From Schistosoma haematobium (taxonomy: Eukaryota > Platyhelminthes > Trematoda > Strigeidida > Schistosomatidae): a DNA stretch of 64,000 nucleotides. The stretch's first letter is position 1; each line of letters starts with the position of its first letter. Below the pieces are notes generated by a model. The model worked only from the letters and a program-made list of their open reading frames with translations, was not told the DNA's origin and did not search any database. Positions 45,996 through 58,200 of the stretch are shown here, one piece after another. The stretch covers positions 13,385,501 through 13,449,500 of the forward strand of contig NC_067201.1 of the NCBI RefSeq assembly GCF_000699445.3, written 5' to 3'. The translations under genes were made by a program, and so were the position numbers.

Positions 45996-48900
45996 ACTCC
46001 GCCTGTAGCTCTTCCAGAGTTACTGCAGGTCCCGAACCCGGGTAAAGGAGGAGGGTTGGGCATGGGGTTAGCGACCCCATCCCGTAGAAAACTAACTCTC
46101 TAAAAAAACGCCTACCGGAAAAAATAATTCAAACCATGTTAACTCTGCCCTGAAATTTAGAAGGTCTTCATTTAGAAGACTTATGACGCTTCATGGTGAA
46201 AGCCGAGTTCCTTCGGAAGCCACGAGGCCGATGCCCCTTCTAACAACCAGAGCAAAACGTTTTATAGGTACATGGAACGTCCGAACAATGTGGGAGACCG
46301 GGAAGACCAGACAAACAGCAACGGAAATGAGGAGATACAACTTGGCAGTACTTGTAATCAGCGAAACCCATTGGATCCAAGCTGGACAACAAAGGCTAAA
46401 TACGGGAGAGATGCTACTATACTCCGGTCATGAAGAGGAAAATGCTCCGCATACTCAGGGAGTTGCTCTAATGCTGTCCAAAGTAGCACGAAATGCACTT
46501 GTAGGACGGGAATATCACGGATCCAGAATCATCAAAGCATCATTCATAACAAAGAAGGAGGGGATCACAATGAATATTATCCAATGTTATGCACCCACTA
46601 ATGATAGCAACGAAGACATTAAAGATCAATTCTACGAGCAGCTGCAGTCAATCATAGAGAAGTGCCAAAGAAACGACCTCATCATTCTGATGGGAGATCT
46701 AAATGCCAAAGTTGAAATAGATAACACCAGATATGAAGATATCATGGGACGACATGAACTGGGTGAGAGAAACGAAAATGGAGAAAGATTTGCAAATCTA
46801 TGTGCATTCAACAAATTAGTCATAGGAGGCACAATATTTCCACACAAACGTATACACAAAGCTACATGAATCTCATCAGACCACACTACAGAGAACCAGA
46901 TAGATCATATTTGTATCAATAAAAAATTCCGAAGGACAATGGAAGATGTGAGAACCAGGAGAGGAGCTGATATAGCTTCAGATCACCACCTAGTTGTGGC
47001 CGATTTAAAACTGAAGCTAAAGAAAAACTGGACAACTGGACAAACAGTACTACAAAAGTTCAATACAGCCTTCCTTCGAGATACTAACAAAATCAACGAA
47101 TTCAAGATATCTCTCAACAACAGGTTCCAAGCCTTACAGGATCTACTGAACGAAGAAGAAACTACTATGGAGGACAACTGGAAAGGTATCAAAGAAGCAT
47201 TAAATTCAACGTATCAAGAGGTTCTGGGTCTAAAGAAATACCATCATAAGGAATGGATCTCTACAGAAACACTGGACAAGATCAAAGAAAGGAAGAACAA
47301 GAAGGCAGCAATAAACAACAGCCAAACACGAGCAGAGAAAGTCCAAGCACAAGCTGAATACATAGAAGCAAACAAACAAGTGAAGAGGAGCATTAGAGCC
47401 GACAAGAAGAAATACGTGGAAGAACTAGCAACGACGGCAGAAAAAGCTGCAAGGGAAGGAAATATGAAACAACTGTACGATACAACGAAGAAACTAGCAG
47501 GGAAATACAGTAAGCCAGTGAGACCGGTCAAAGACAAAGAAGGCAGGCCAATCACTGAAATTCAACAACAGCAGAACAGGTGGGTGGAACACTTCGAGGA
47601 ACTCCTGAATAGGCCGGCTCCAATGAATCCACCGAACATCGAAGCAGCACACACAGATCTTCCTATAGATGTCAATCCACCAACGACGGAAGAAATCAGA
47701 ATAGCCATCAGACAAATCAAGAACGGGAAAGCAGCAGGACCCGACAACATACCAGCTGAAGCACTGAAATCAGACATCGAAGCAACCACAAGCATGCTTT
47801 ACCCTCTATTTTAAAAGATTCGGGAGGAGGAACAAGTGCCAATGGACTGGAAGGAAGGACACCTCGTCAAGATTCCAAAGAAAGGAGATCTGAGCAAATG
47901 TGAAAACTACAGAGGCATTTCACTACTGTCAATACCAGGGAAAGTCTTCAACAGAGTGTTGCTGAACCGGATGAAGGATGCAGTAGACGCCCAACTTCGA
48001 GATCAACAAGCTGGATTCCGTAAGGATCGGTCGTGCACAGACCAAATTGCAACACTACGGATCATCGTCGGACAATCAATTGAGTGGAACTCGTCACTGT
48101 ACATCAACTTCATTGATTATGAAAAGGCATTTGACAGTGTGGATAGGAGGACGTTATGGAAACTTCTTCGACACTACAGAGTTCCTGAGAAGATTGTCAA
48201 CACTATCCGGAACTAATACGACGAACTACAGTGCAAAGTAGTGCATGGAAGACAGCTGACAGATGCATTCCAAATAAGGACCGGAGTCAGACGCGGCTGT
48301 CTACTCTCTCCCTTGCTCTTTCTTCTGGTGGTTGACTGGATTATGAAGACCTCGACATCTGAGGGAAAACATGGAATACAATGGACAGCTCAGAATCAAT
48401 TAGACGATTTGGACTTCGCAGATGACCTGGCCCTCCTATCGCATACACATGAACAAATGCAGATGAAGACAGCCAGTGTAGCAGAAGTCTCTGCATCAGT
48501 AGGCCTCAGCATACACAAAGAGAAAACTAAGGTCCTCAAATTCAAAGCGGAAAACAGCAATCCAATCACTCTTGATGGCGAAACTCTGGAAGATGTAGAG
48601 TCCTTCACATACCTAGGAAGCATCATCGATGAACAAGGAGGTTCAGATGCAGACGTAAAGGCTAGGATCGGCAAAGCAAGGGTCGCATTCCTACAATTGA
48701 AGAACATATGGGACTCAAAACAACTTTCAACCAATATCAAAGTGAGAATCTTCAATACGAACGTCAAGGCAGTTCTACTGTATGGAGCTGAAACTTGGAG
48801 AACTACAACAACCACAATCAAGAAAGTACAAGTATTTATAAATAGCTGTCTACGCAAGATACTCAACATCCATTGGCCGGATACCATCAGCAATAGCCTT

Positions 48901-49204
48901 CTGTGGGAGAGAACAAACCAACTTCCAGCTGAAGAAGAAATTAGGAAAAGACGATGGAAATGGATAGGACATACACTACACAAATCGTCAAACTGCATCA
49001 CGAGACAAGCCCTAACTTGGAATCCTGAAGGAAGGCGGAAAAGAGGAAGGCCAAAGAACACATTACGTCGGGAAATAAAAGCAGATATGGAACGGATGAA
49101 TAACAACTGGAAGGAGCTGGAAAGGATTGCCCAGGACAGGGTTGGATGGCGAATGCTGGTGAGTGGCCTATGTTCCTTCACGAGGAGTAACAGGCGTAAG
49201 TAAG
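45996..49204 (+). mobile_element. full-length RTE-clade non-LTR retrotransposon (SR2-like)
   Basis: This 3209-bp element has 5' UTR 45996-46182, one long frame 46183-49203 and a GTAA-type 3' end. A perfect 13-bp target duplication, TATAGACAAATTA, lies at 45983-45995 and 49205-49217. Both termini equal those of the copy at 33598-36807. The frame is intact apart from three in-frame stop codons. Confidence 0.95.
46183..49203 (+). pseudogene. RTE polyprotein (endonuclease plus reverse transcriptase), three nonsense codons
   Basis: One frame of about 1006 codons is interrupted only by TGA at 46867 (Trp codon in the sister copy), TAA at 47812 and TAA at 48214. There are no frameshifts. Endonuclease motifs: GTWNVRTM, ISETHW, LMGDLNAKV, SDHHLVVADL. 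RT motifs: [49 protein letters not shown], and [11 protein letters not shown] with FADD encoded at 48415-48426. The C-terminal [10 protein letters not shown] and [12 protein letters not shown] follow. Family length is about 1000 residues, so this is the whole protein. It would carry out target-primed reverse transcription and is the most plausible source of machinery for the local SINEs. The opposite-strand ORFs are shadows. Confidence 0.93.
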
Positions 49205-49676
49205 TATAGACAAATTACTAGATCACTTGCGACATCCTGTATGACCACTTAATTTGTATTTGCTGTTACTGCTCATATAAACATCAATGATGGAAAAAAA
49301 GCACAAGATGAATAGGATATTAAATATTGAACGGATGGAAAAATAAATCTATATACAATATAACTATATCCTCTACTTCTAGTTGTGTAATATTAGATAT
49401 CCAACCAACACAAGTTCCTATGGGTTAAGAGTTCGAACGGAATGAATAACAATTTCTAACAAGGATTATCCGTTTACTTATAATGAAGTAAAGACATATA
49501 CGTTCAGCTTTAAGCCCCACTATTTCATGATTAGTGATACTACACAAATGCTAGGGGCAAAACAGATGGAGTAAGGTTCGAACCTGAGCACCGTTTAGCC
49601 GAAAGTCAATCAATAACTCAAAGTGACTTGATCAGAGCATCATACATCATCATAGTTTAACCAATGTAAATATGAA
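49205..49676. other. unassigned DNA with a possible box B
   Basis: AAGGTTCGAACCTGAG near 49575 resembles a polymerase III box B, but no box A or ribozyme could be aligned. Nothing else was recognised. Confidence 0.3.
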
Positions 49677-50424
49677 ACACCGCCTGTAGCTCTTCTAAGG
49701 TTACTAACGATCCCAAGTCAGGGTAAAGGAAGAATGTTGGGCATGGGATCAACAACCCCAACCCGTAGAAGTCAACCTTGCTTAAAAAACGCTAACCAGA
49801 AAAAAAAGTTCAAACCATTTAAACTCTGCCCTATAAGTTGAAGGATCTCCACTCAAAAGAATCATGGTGCCTCATGGTGAAAGCCGAGATTCTTCGGAAG
49901 TCACGAGGTCGATACCCCTTCAAACAACCAGACCAACAACTCATATAGAGGTACATGGAATGTTCGGACGATGTGGGAGACCGGGCGGACTAATCAAATA
50001 GCTGTGCAAACGAGGAGATATAACTTGGTGGTGCTCGGAATCAGTGGAACCCACTGGACAGAAAAGGTTAGATTAGCGAGAGATGCTGTTGTACTCTAAT
50101 CACGAAGAAAATGATCCGCACACACAGGGAGTTACTCTGATGCTGTTCAGAGAAGCCCGAAAAGCACCCATAGGACGGGAATCTCATGGACCCAGGATCA
50201 GCAAAGCATCCTTCAAAATAAAGGAGGGAATCACAATGAATGCTATCCAGTGTTATACACCCACCAATGTTATCAATGATGACGATAAAGACCAGTTTTA
50301 TGAGGGGCTGCAGTCGCTTGTAGAGAAGTGCCCAGGAAAGGACCCTACTATCTTAATGGGAGACCTAAACGCAAAAGCCGGAATGAAAAACATCGGATAT
50401 GAAGATATCATGGGACGACACGGA
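49677..50424 (+). mobile_element. RTE-clade LINE, 3'-truncated copy
   Basis: 5' UTR (CGCCTGTAGCTCTTC and the C/G-rich block) and the first ~180 codons of the endonuclease are present up to GYEDIMGRHG. The sequence then leaves RTE homology. The longest open piece is 50083-50571, of which only the first part is RTE. Keeping the 5' end and losing the 3' end is opposite to normal LINE truncation, so a later deletion or rearrangement is likely. Confidence 0.85.
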
Positions 50425-50569
50425 CACAGTTGTGACAGTTCAACTAATGTCAATGACCTCAACACTAAACCCAGTCTAAAAGCTGAACTCGTAAGACAAA
50501 CGTTCTATCTGTATCTAACAAGTATTATGAACAATTTAAAGAAATCTTTTTCAAGAAGAGATCCAATGT

Positions 50570-50890
50570 GACTTGTAGTGACATTCAAGACGCGCATTTC
50601 ATTTATAACTGGATGTAATTGGGTCTTGGTGTTGATGTTTATTTCAGAACTCGAAGCTAGTGCCTTTCGCTCTGAATGTCAACGAATTGTCCACTTAGAA
50701 ATTGAGTTTAAATAGCCACTGGGTTGTGCAGCAAGAATCAACCATAGTCCAGTTGTAAAGGATTGAATCTTCTTTTCCAGCCACTCCTATTTCTGCTCAA
50801 ACATATTTGTAATTGATGGCAATACGAAGATGATCTGCTCAGGATACACATATGCCAAAAAGTAACTAATCAATTGCAATCTTTAGCACC
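50570..50890. repeat. HHR-SINE family B, facing halves
   Basis: Minus part 50570-50790: tail, a hammerhead in which the CTGATGAG..GGAC section is deleted (only ATGAAATGCGCGTC survives), and a degraded head. Plus part 50795-50890: the 5' region, with ATACACATATGCCA and ACTAATCAATTGCAATC. Confidence 0.55.
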
Positions 50891-51054
50891 GACAATGAAG
50901 AAAAATAAACGCAGAATATTAAGCAATTGTCTTATTGTATTTCATAACATTAAAAAGAAAAGAAAGTAATTGTACATTATTTTGCAAAATTTAAACTTAA
51001 TATTCATTTCTCCAAATTTAAATTCTAAAGAATAAAAAAAAGAAGGATAGTAAA

Positions 51055-54000
51055 TCAATTGTAATCATCTTTTAATTTACGAGGTAGACCAGATAATGAA
51101 CTTGTGAATGCCGGTTTACGTTTACGTGCACCAACATTGACTGTACTTGCAGATGTAGTTGAACTAGCGGTAGTAATAGAAATATTAGTAGTAGCAGAAG
51201 TAGAAGTACACACTGGTAATGATGATGTTTGTGGTGTTATAACAGTTGAAGTTGTTTCTCGAGACTGAAAGTGAACTGGATTAGATAAAACTACAGATGA
51301 ATGATGTGTTGATGATGAGAACGAATACTCATTATTATTATTACTATTATTATTATTATTATTATTATTATTATCTGTAATCATTGTTACATCTTTCGAT
51401 AAAATATCCCCATCAGATTGTATTACACTACACGGTATCATAGGATCGGCTGACATGCTATTAACACATGTTGAATTAGCTGATATTGCTAAAGTAGTAA
51501 GCGAAGAATTCGAAGACGATGTAGCTGTGCAAGATATTGATGATGTTAACGAAGATACTGATGATACAAACGAAGGATTGAAAATAGTTGTATTAGTAGT
51601 GGTAGTGATCGAACAATTTATACATAACCATTGTTGTTTGGGTGTTGACATTAATATTAATGGTTGATGACATAATTGGTGATATAATGAACCACATTTA
51701 ATGCACTCCACTAGTACATTTGCATTCAGTGTTTTATTGTCCGGTTCTAATTGTGGTTGTTGTGACAGACGACCACATAGACGACATACAAGATCTGCGA
51801 CTAGACTTGCAGCCAATAAACGTGCATTATTATTATTATTAGTAGTAGTAGTATTAGTATTAAAACTAGAATTATCTTGAGTTGATTTTGTCAACGCACC
51901 AATAACTGTAACAACAGAAGAAAGTGATGGTGGCTGTAGTGATACTGATGACACTGTAGGAATATAAGTAGTTGGAGTAGTAATAATGGTACTAGTAGTA
52001 GTAGTGTTCACAGTAGGAGGATTCATCACTTTCCCAGTGGCCATTTGTTTATCTTCACTTAAAGGCAGAGTAACAGCAACAGTATTAGCAGACGTGGTGG
52101 TATTGATAGCCAAGGAAGACGAAATCGACGCGGTTTCATTATCTGTAAATGTAAGATCTATAATAGGATTAGATAAATTAGAATGCATTGGAATGTTATT
52201 AGTTGTTCCAGTGTTGCCTATCACTGAATCCGTTGTTATTTCTTGATTATCATCATTTATTGAAGAAATAGTACATAGTCGAATTGTTGTATTACTAAAA
52301 TCTAGAAACAGTTAAATACATACATGTGTTATGAAAACACACAAGTACGTACTTTTTACATTAAATTGATGTGATTGAATAACTAGATACAAGTTTTTAT
52401 AGTAGGGTTTAAATCATATTTTTTGTACGAGAACACGTTGTTTGCAACTGAATGATTACTGGGTGGTGAGTGACCAATTTTATGTTTGCCAAGTCCTTTT
52501 TTACTGCTAGTAGTCCATGCGATGTATTCAATAGAATACAAACAGTGCTCGAGGAATAGATAAACATGACATTGGCCGCTCACTTCTCTTTGGTTAATCA
52601 GTTGTACATATCTCAGTCAAACAACGGGCCATTCGCCGTACAAGTAGTTTACTAGTAATATCTCACATTGTAAAACTGGGCGACACGAGCTCAAACCTAT
52701 CCGAGAGCATCAGTTCCCCCAAGATTGCAAGTATGTCCTATTGACGAGTTCCAGTTAGCACGGAACCTAGGTACAGAATTTCCTGTCAACTACCTTTAAC
52801 CACGTTACATCTAAAGAGAGGACTACTTTTAGTACCTGGTTATTGCCGACATGGAGATAAGTGAAACGCATTTTTAGCCTAAAACCCACCATAACTGATA
52901 ATTTAACCCTTCAATCCGAAAGGTTTGATAAAACGATTGTGTAATCTTATTGTAAGTTAAACTCATTTAATTATTTTTTAAATAAAGATTTCTCTATTCA
53001 ACTTAGAGTTATACCTTTTTCTGTGCATATGAAATCTGATGGTACTATCCAGCTGACCAAAAGAAAGTAGGTGAAACGACGTTTAGACTAGTGATTTAAC
53101 CAGAGTGCTTTATCTACACTTTATCATCACTCACTGGAGTTCAAGAGAATTGACTAGTTTGCTGCTTTCAGAGATATATTTAAATGTTACTTTTGTATAC
53201 CACTGCGATGACATTGTCTAAAAGGAAAGATAACGAGACCATCGTTCCTCCATGTAACGAAACCAATAAAATCATACTTGGTAATTAAATATAGAAATAA
53301 GTCCCTCCTCTATTGACGATCGTTACCAAAAATACTTCACCGTTCATAGTGTAAGACTAGATAAGATAAGAATTAGTTTCTAAAAAAATAAGTGGCTACC
53401 GATTTTTAAGTAATGTACACTATCTTTTATATCTTGAAGAGAGCTTTAACAATACTAAAAAAACAATTCTTACCCTCTTAGTGTTTTTGACGGATTCCAA
53501 GAAACAATAAAACTATACTATACAATCAAACATAAACGACGCTAATCTAGAACGGTTATATCATTCCGATACAGGACTTCAAAGAGAAGCGAGAGATTCA
53601 ATACAAAATCGAGTAAAAAAATTTTAAGTTTCGCATCGAATACGATAAATTCCTAATAGTGAATTAGAATTTTCATGATAGAGAATTTTCGAAACATTTA
53701 CTAATATATGTTATCAAGAAAGACAACAAAAGCTTGATAACTAGGCCATGAAGCTCAAAAAAATAGCAAAGCACCTTCGAAATCCTCATTTTACGCTACA
53801 AATATTCGTCACCATATCAACAACAAAGACTACCATTGAAATCAATAAACATTAATTCGATAATGAAAAATCAAAAGAAAAAAAGACGAAATACACTTCA
53901 AGATTACAACATACCAACTGACTCGATTGATAATGTATTATCTAACTGGTTTAAAGATCGTTGTGCCGTATTATTTTTTGACACTATCGGAGTATTCGAT

Positions 54001-54944
54001 ATGGAACTGTTGTTGGGTGTCGATGAAGCAACGTCAAAAATATTGAAAAATGCCACTTTATTACGTTTATTTGCACGATTTGTAGTTGAATTTGAAGAAT
54101 GCGTGGTAGTTCCAATCACTGGTGAAGTAGGTATACCAGAAGTAATATTATTATTAGTGGTAGCAGTAGTAGTGGAACTTATAATTTGATCAGGGTTAGA
54201 GGTGGATGTAGTAGTAAACATTGAAGTTCCACTACTATTCGTATTCATTGAACTCATAGATTCATTCGTAACTATGTTATTACTGGTTGTTGTACAAATG
54301 GACGAAGACGTAGATTGGCTTGGATCATTCACGGATTGTGCTACACGAGTTCGTTGCGTAGAATGAGTAGAAGTGGATGTATCTCGCTAGATTAGGATAT
54401 ATAAATATGAGGGGAAGTTGAAGATATAATAAATTACATAAACAGGTGATTTTCTAAAGAAAATCGCTAAAAAAAATGGAAGATTTCCAAAAATATTAGT
54501 AGACATCGATGAAATAAGGATAATTCACTGAAGTAATAACTTTGATACATTTAGTTTCGTATATTATCTTGAAGAGAGCTCTATCTCTCTTTGAGATAAT
54601 AACCTTGATTTTCATATCACTGTAGCGCAAGTGAAATCGATATATTGTGAATATATGGACGAATAATTAGCACAGAACAATTAGTATTTAAATATGATCA
54701 AAAGTTGTAAGCAACTTACATCATTTGATTCATAATTTGTAGTAATACACTCCTGAGGTTCACGTAGAGCTTCAGCAATAGTCATATGTACAACTTGTGC
54801 TTCATTTTCACAAGCTTCTTTATAAAATTTACGCAGTTTATCACGATCACTAGACTTTTTTGAATGTACAAGACGAAGAGCTTTAATTAACCAAGCTTCT
54901 ATAATTGGTGTAGTAGTATGTGAATATTGTGGATTTAAGGCCAT
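51055..54944 (-). CDS. INTS12: Integrator complex subunit 12 (PHD-finger protein)
   Basis: Three coding exons join in phase: 54944-54720, 54386-53915 and 52301-51055 (225, 472 and 1247 nt; 647 aa), with GT-AG introns at every junction. The N-terminal exon has PIIEAWLIKALRLVHSKKSS, the small N-terminal module that INTS12 uses to join Integrator, the nuclear complex that cleaves snRNA and other Pol II transcripts. A C4HC3 PHD finger follows (Cys 404, 407, 431, 434, His 439, Cys 442, 458, 461). Between and after these lie long Ser/Thr/Asn-rich tracts, including a poly-Asn run from an ATT repeat at 51332-51372. The C-terminus is basic (GARKRKPAF..GLPRKLKDDYN). The protein is longer than the human one, mainly through low-complexity insertions. 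The start ATG lies 2 nt after an AG preceded by TTTTCT, so a leader may be spliced there. Intron 2 carries a family C SINE. Confidence 0.9.
51332..51372. repeat. (ATT)n microsatellite inside INTS12 exon 3
   Basis: On the coding (minus) strand it encodes a run of Asn. Its length is likely to vary between individuals. Confidence 0.85.
52440..52800. repeat. HHR-SINE family C in INTS12 intron 2
   Basis: A minus-type 3' part (ACTGGGTGGTGAGTGACCAA from 52457) precedes a plus-type 5' part with box B (ACACGAGCTCAAACC) and a ribozyme at about 52733-52780. The core reads TTGACGAG and CACGGAAC and the cleavage site is lost. It has the same two-part inverted layout as 42385-42727 but is older. Confidence 0.6.
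53038..53090 (+). repeat. possible hammerhead remnant (family B type)
   Basis: TACTATCCAGCTGAC and GGTGAAACGACGTTT have the spacing of a family B ribozyme, but helix II is absent and the first box is CTGACCAA. Weak. Confidence 0.3.
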
Positions 54945-55044
54945 AGCTAGAAAATATTAAAATAATCAAAATATTCACTTACTAATATATATTTCAGTAG
55001 TTTGAAAAATCTAAATAAAAACACTTTGGAAAATAGGAATGGTA

Positions 55045-55050
55045 TTTATT
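55045..55050 (-). promoter_or_regulatory. candidate polyadenylation signal of TRAPPC3
   Basis: AATAAA on the minus strand, about 175 nt after the TRAPPC3 stop and 100 nt before the INTS12 start. Confidence 0.5.
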
Positions 55051-55222
55051 TGTGCACAGCCATTAGATTTTTCCTAAGTTTTAGTACAGAAAATGCATTT
55101 TTTATCATTATTGTTATTATTATCAAAGAATAAATTCATAGAAAAAGTTATGTAACGTAAAAATACATTCAGTGAATATATTTATAAAATTGAACTGGAA
55201 ATATTAAAATAAACATGATGAA

Positions 55223-58200
55223 TTAATCATCTCCTTGAATAATTTCTTCTATACGACGAATAAATTTTACGCGTATCTCATTGATTTGATCACCACGTAA
55301 TTGATCTTGAACAAATCGAGCCTCAACTTCAAGTTGTACCTTAAATAAGATTGTGCATAAAATATAAAAATTAAATTACAAAAATAAACTATGAAAATAA
55401 ATTAAAAGCTTTCAAGGTCCAGGTTTTGTGCTAATTGATATTCGTCAGAAAAGCGTATACTTATCCTTAGGTGAACTGCTCCCTGAGGCATTTGAACCTA
55501 CTACTGTTCAGTATCGAAAATATTATCACGAAATGAATTGGGCCTCAATTAACTTACTGTAGGAATGAGATATGTATGGTGATCAATTATTGAGTAGTAA
55601 TCAATACCATGTTTTACTGGACCTCAGTGATAGCGAAATTGCATTTTTCATGTTGCAGTATGGTCAATAATCTAAGATAACTCAACATCGCAAACCCTAT
55701 GTTTTTGATTTTAGGTGGTTAGAGGATGTGGATGGAAATTGAGTGTACTTATTTATTTAAATGGGTGAATAAGGGAAGCAAACTTTTCGTACGTTAGTAT
55801 TTAATAAATTAAGGATTCAATATGTCATTAAATGTAGTGTTACAATCGTAAAACCAGTTTAATCTACTGGGCTTTAAAAATTTTAATGTCTAATTGTTAA
55901 AGTAACAAAGTTAACCACACAGTAATATTACATGAGACCTTGCATTTTGTATGATGTTATCAGGTGTTTATAATGAGAAACGAAGTGCTGAATTTAGAGA
56001 ATATCAGTAAAGTTAAACAATAAAAAACACTGGAGTGTACTGTACTTAATTCTTAATTGCAGCATGCAGTTAACAAAGTTTTTTGTTGCACGTTAATTAA
56101 CAATATCCCAATTTTATGGAAAAAAATACATCCATCATAATATTGAACGTAGCATCATTCAGTACGTGTTCGTATATTTAGCTTTGAGTCACACTTTATG
56201 TGTGAGAGTTAGGGTTACTAATTGGTTTCCCAAACCGTTAAGGATGAGGGGACTCGAACCTGAGACCAAGTGGTTGAGCTGACCTGCTTCGGTCTGGGCA
56301 CCCGGGCAGTATCACAGCCCACACACAAATATGATGAACTGTCGATAATTATGGGAAATACTTTTCTTGCTCCAATTAACAATCAACCGATTCACATTAT
56401 TATTATTATTGCTATTATTATCATTATTATTATTATTATTATTATTTACTACGTCATTTATTCACTCTCTTTTATTCTCACTCTGTCTATCCTTATTTTT
56501 CGACTTATACAGCAGCTCGCCTATGGTGGAAACTCGGCTCTATCTAAACGTTCTCGAATAGAGACGTTATCAGATATGGCTCAGAATAGAAGCCAGAAGC
56601 GATCCTGTTGTAACCTTCTTTTACTTTCTTCATAAAAATTGGTTGCTTCTTCCTTAACTGAAAGATCTCTTTTGATTGTACGTTTCTGTTTCCCCCGCTA
56701 TCGTTATTATTACACTACCTTACACTAATCTGTTCGTTATCATTCTTTTTTTACGCTCCTTACCTTTTTTTCCTTCTCTTTGAATTCTCATTGTTTTGTG
56801 TGGCGCATATATATTTGGTGCCCTCTTGTACCAATATTTATGTGTTCAAATAAATAAATAATAAATAACCTCTTGGGCTGAGTTACTGTAAATATTATAA
56901 ACGATAAGCATCGAAGAGAACTACCCAGCCAATTTAATAGTATTGATCTGTCCAACTAGATTTACGTAACTTGTGTGTGATTAGGATAACCAAACTTAAG
57001 AAGTTAAATTCTTTCCGATACACTAATGATGAACTCATGTATACATGAACACAAACCCTACTCACTGTTTTTATAATATTCCGTCATGGTTTCCGACTGA
57101 AACTAAAGGCATGTAACTCTTGTGATCTAGTATTACGATCAACTATATTGATAAGATAAATATTTGTATTGCTTCGACTTGGTTTTCGTTAATAATTTAT
57201 CTGCATATATAGTGACTACGTTAGTGGAAAAGAAACTTATTGCAAAAACACCAAGTGTGTCAGTCACTAATGCTAACATCTAATGAGTAAGGGATCTAAA
57301 TGAAGAGTATCACACTGTATATTACTTCAGTGCATGCTGAATTGTCGAGATTCATAGGAAGAAAAATAGGTGACCAAAAATACTTACGTTGTAAATTACA
57401 GATTTATGAACAAGTATTTTGTTTAAAGTTCAGAAATTTACTCATTAATATGAACCCGAGCCTCTTAAACGGAATCAAACTCAGGACACTCAAGCCTAAT
57501 AAGGAATGTGTTACATTTACACTGAAAATTAATGACCCACATGAAATAGAGTTCACTAGTCATTCAATCGAAAGCAACGTGGAACCCGGTACAGATGTGT
57601 ATCGATCCCAGTCATCATACTGTATTAGCATAATGAGATGTAATTAACAAGATAAATGCGAAGATAAAAAGTAAAAGTATCTGCGCCATGACAGCTAATT
57701 TTGAGCTATATCACTCAACGTCTTCAATCACTGGTTATAATGATTGCTCTGACCCCAACCAACAAGTCCATATCTAAGTATATTGCTCATGGACCGATTT
57801 TAAGTCATGGTTTGGCAGTCCCTATCTTTTTTTTAACGTATTCTTATATATATATAAACACATGTATATATCTTACATTATGCAAAGCACCACGTATCGC
57901 ACCAGCCAATACGTTGGAATAAAGTAGGTTTTGATGTTCAGCAGGAAGATCAACAAATTCTGTCAATGGATTATTCTCCAATACAAGACTGAATTCATCA
58001 CCAGCTGAACTGAATTTACAAATAGTTGGAGTTATGCCTAAAAAGATTTTGAAGCCCTAAAACAGGAAAGATAAATTGAAAAAATGCAACCAGTAAGTTT
58101 AAGTCACAGATAACAGCAGTCTTAGTAGCGGAATATATAGCGCAGATTCTATTTTGTATACTAGTGTAGGTTTGAATATTAAACAATATAAACTATATAT

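Noticed and set aside
46632..49181. Minus-strand ORFs across the second RTE, including one of 261 codons
   Set aside because: Antisense shadows of the plus-strand endonuclease and RT; no protein-like motifs.
51455..52246. Plus-strand ORFs opposite INTS12
   Set aside because: Antisense of Ser/Thr/Asn-rich coding sequence, which gives Val/Leu-rich frames; no other evidence.
53836..54189. Plus-strand ORF of 117 codons
   Set aside because: Antisense of INTS12 exon 2, which is supported by splice phase and the PHD-containing downstream exon.
56270..56635. ORF of 121 codons with Ile runs
   Set aside because: Runs through an ATT microsatellite in a TRAPPC3 intron; no protein features.
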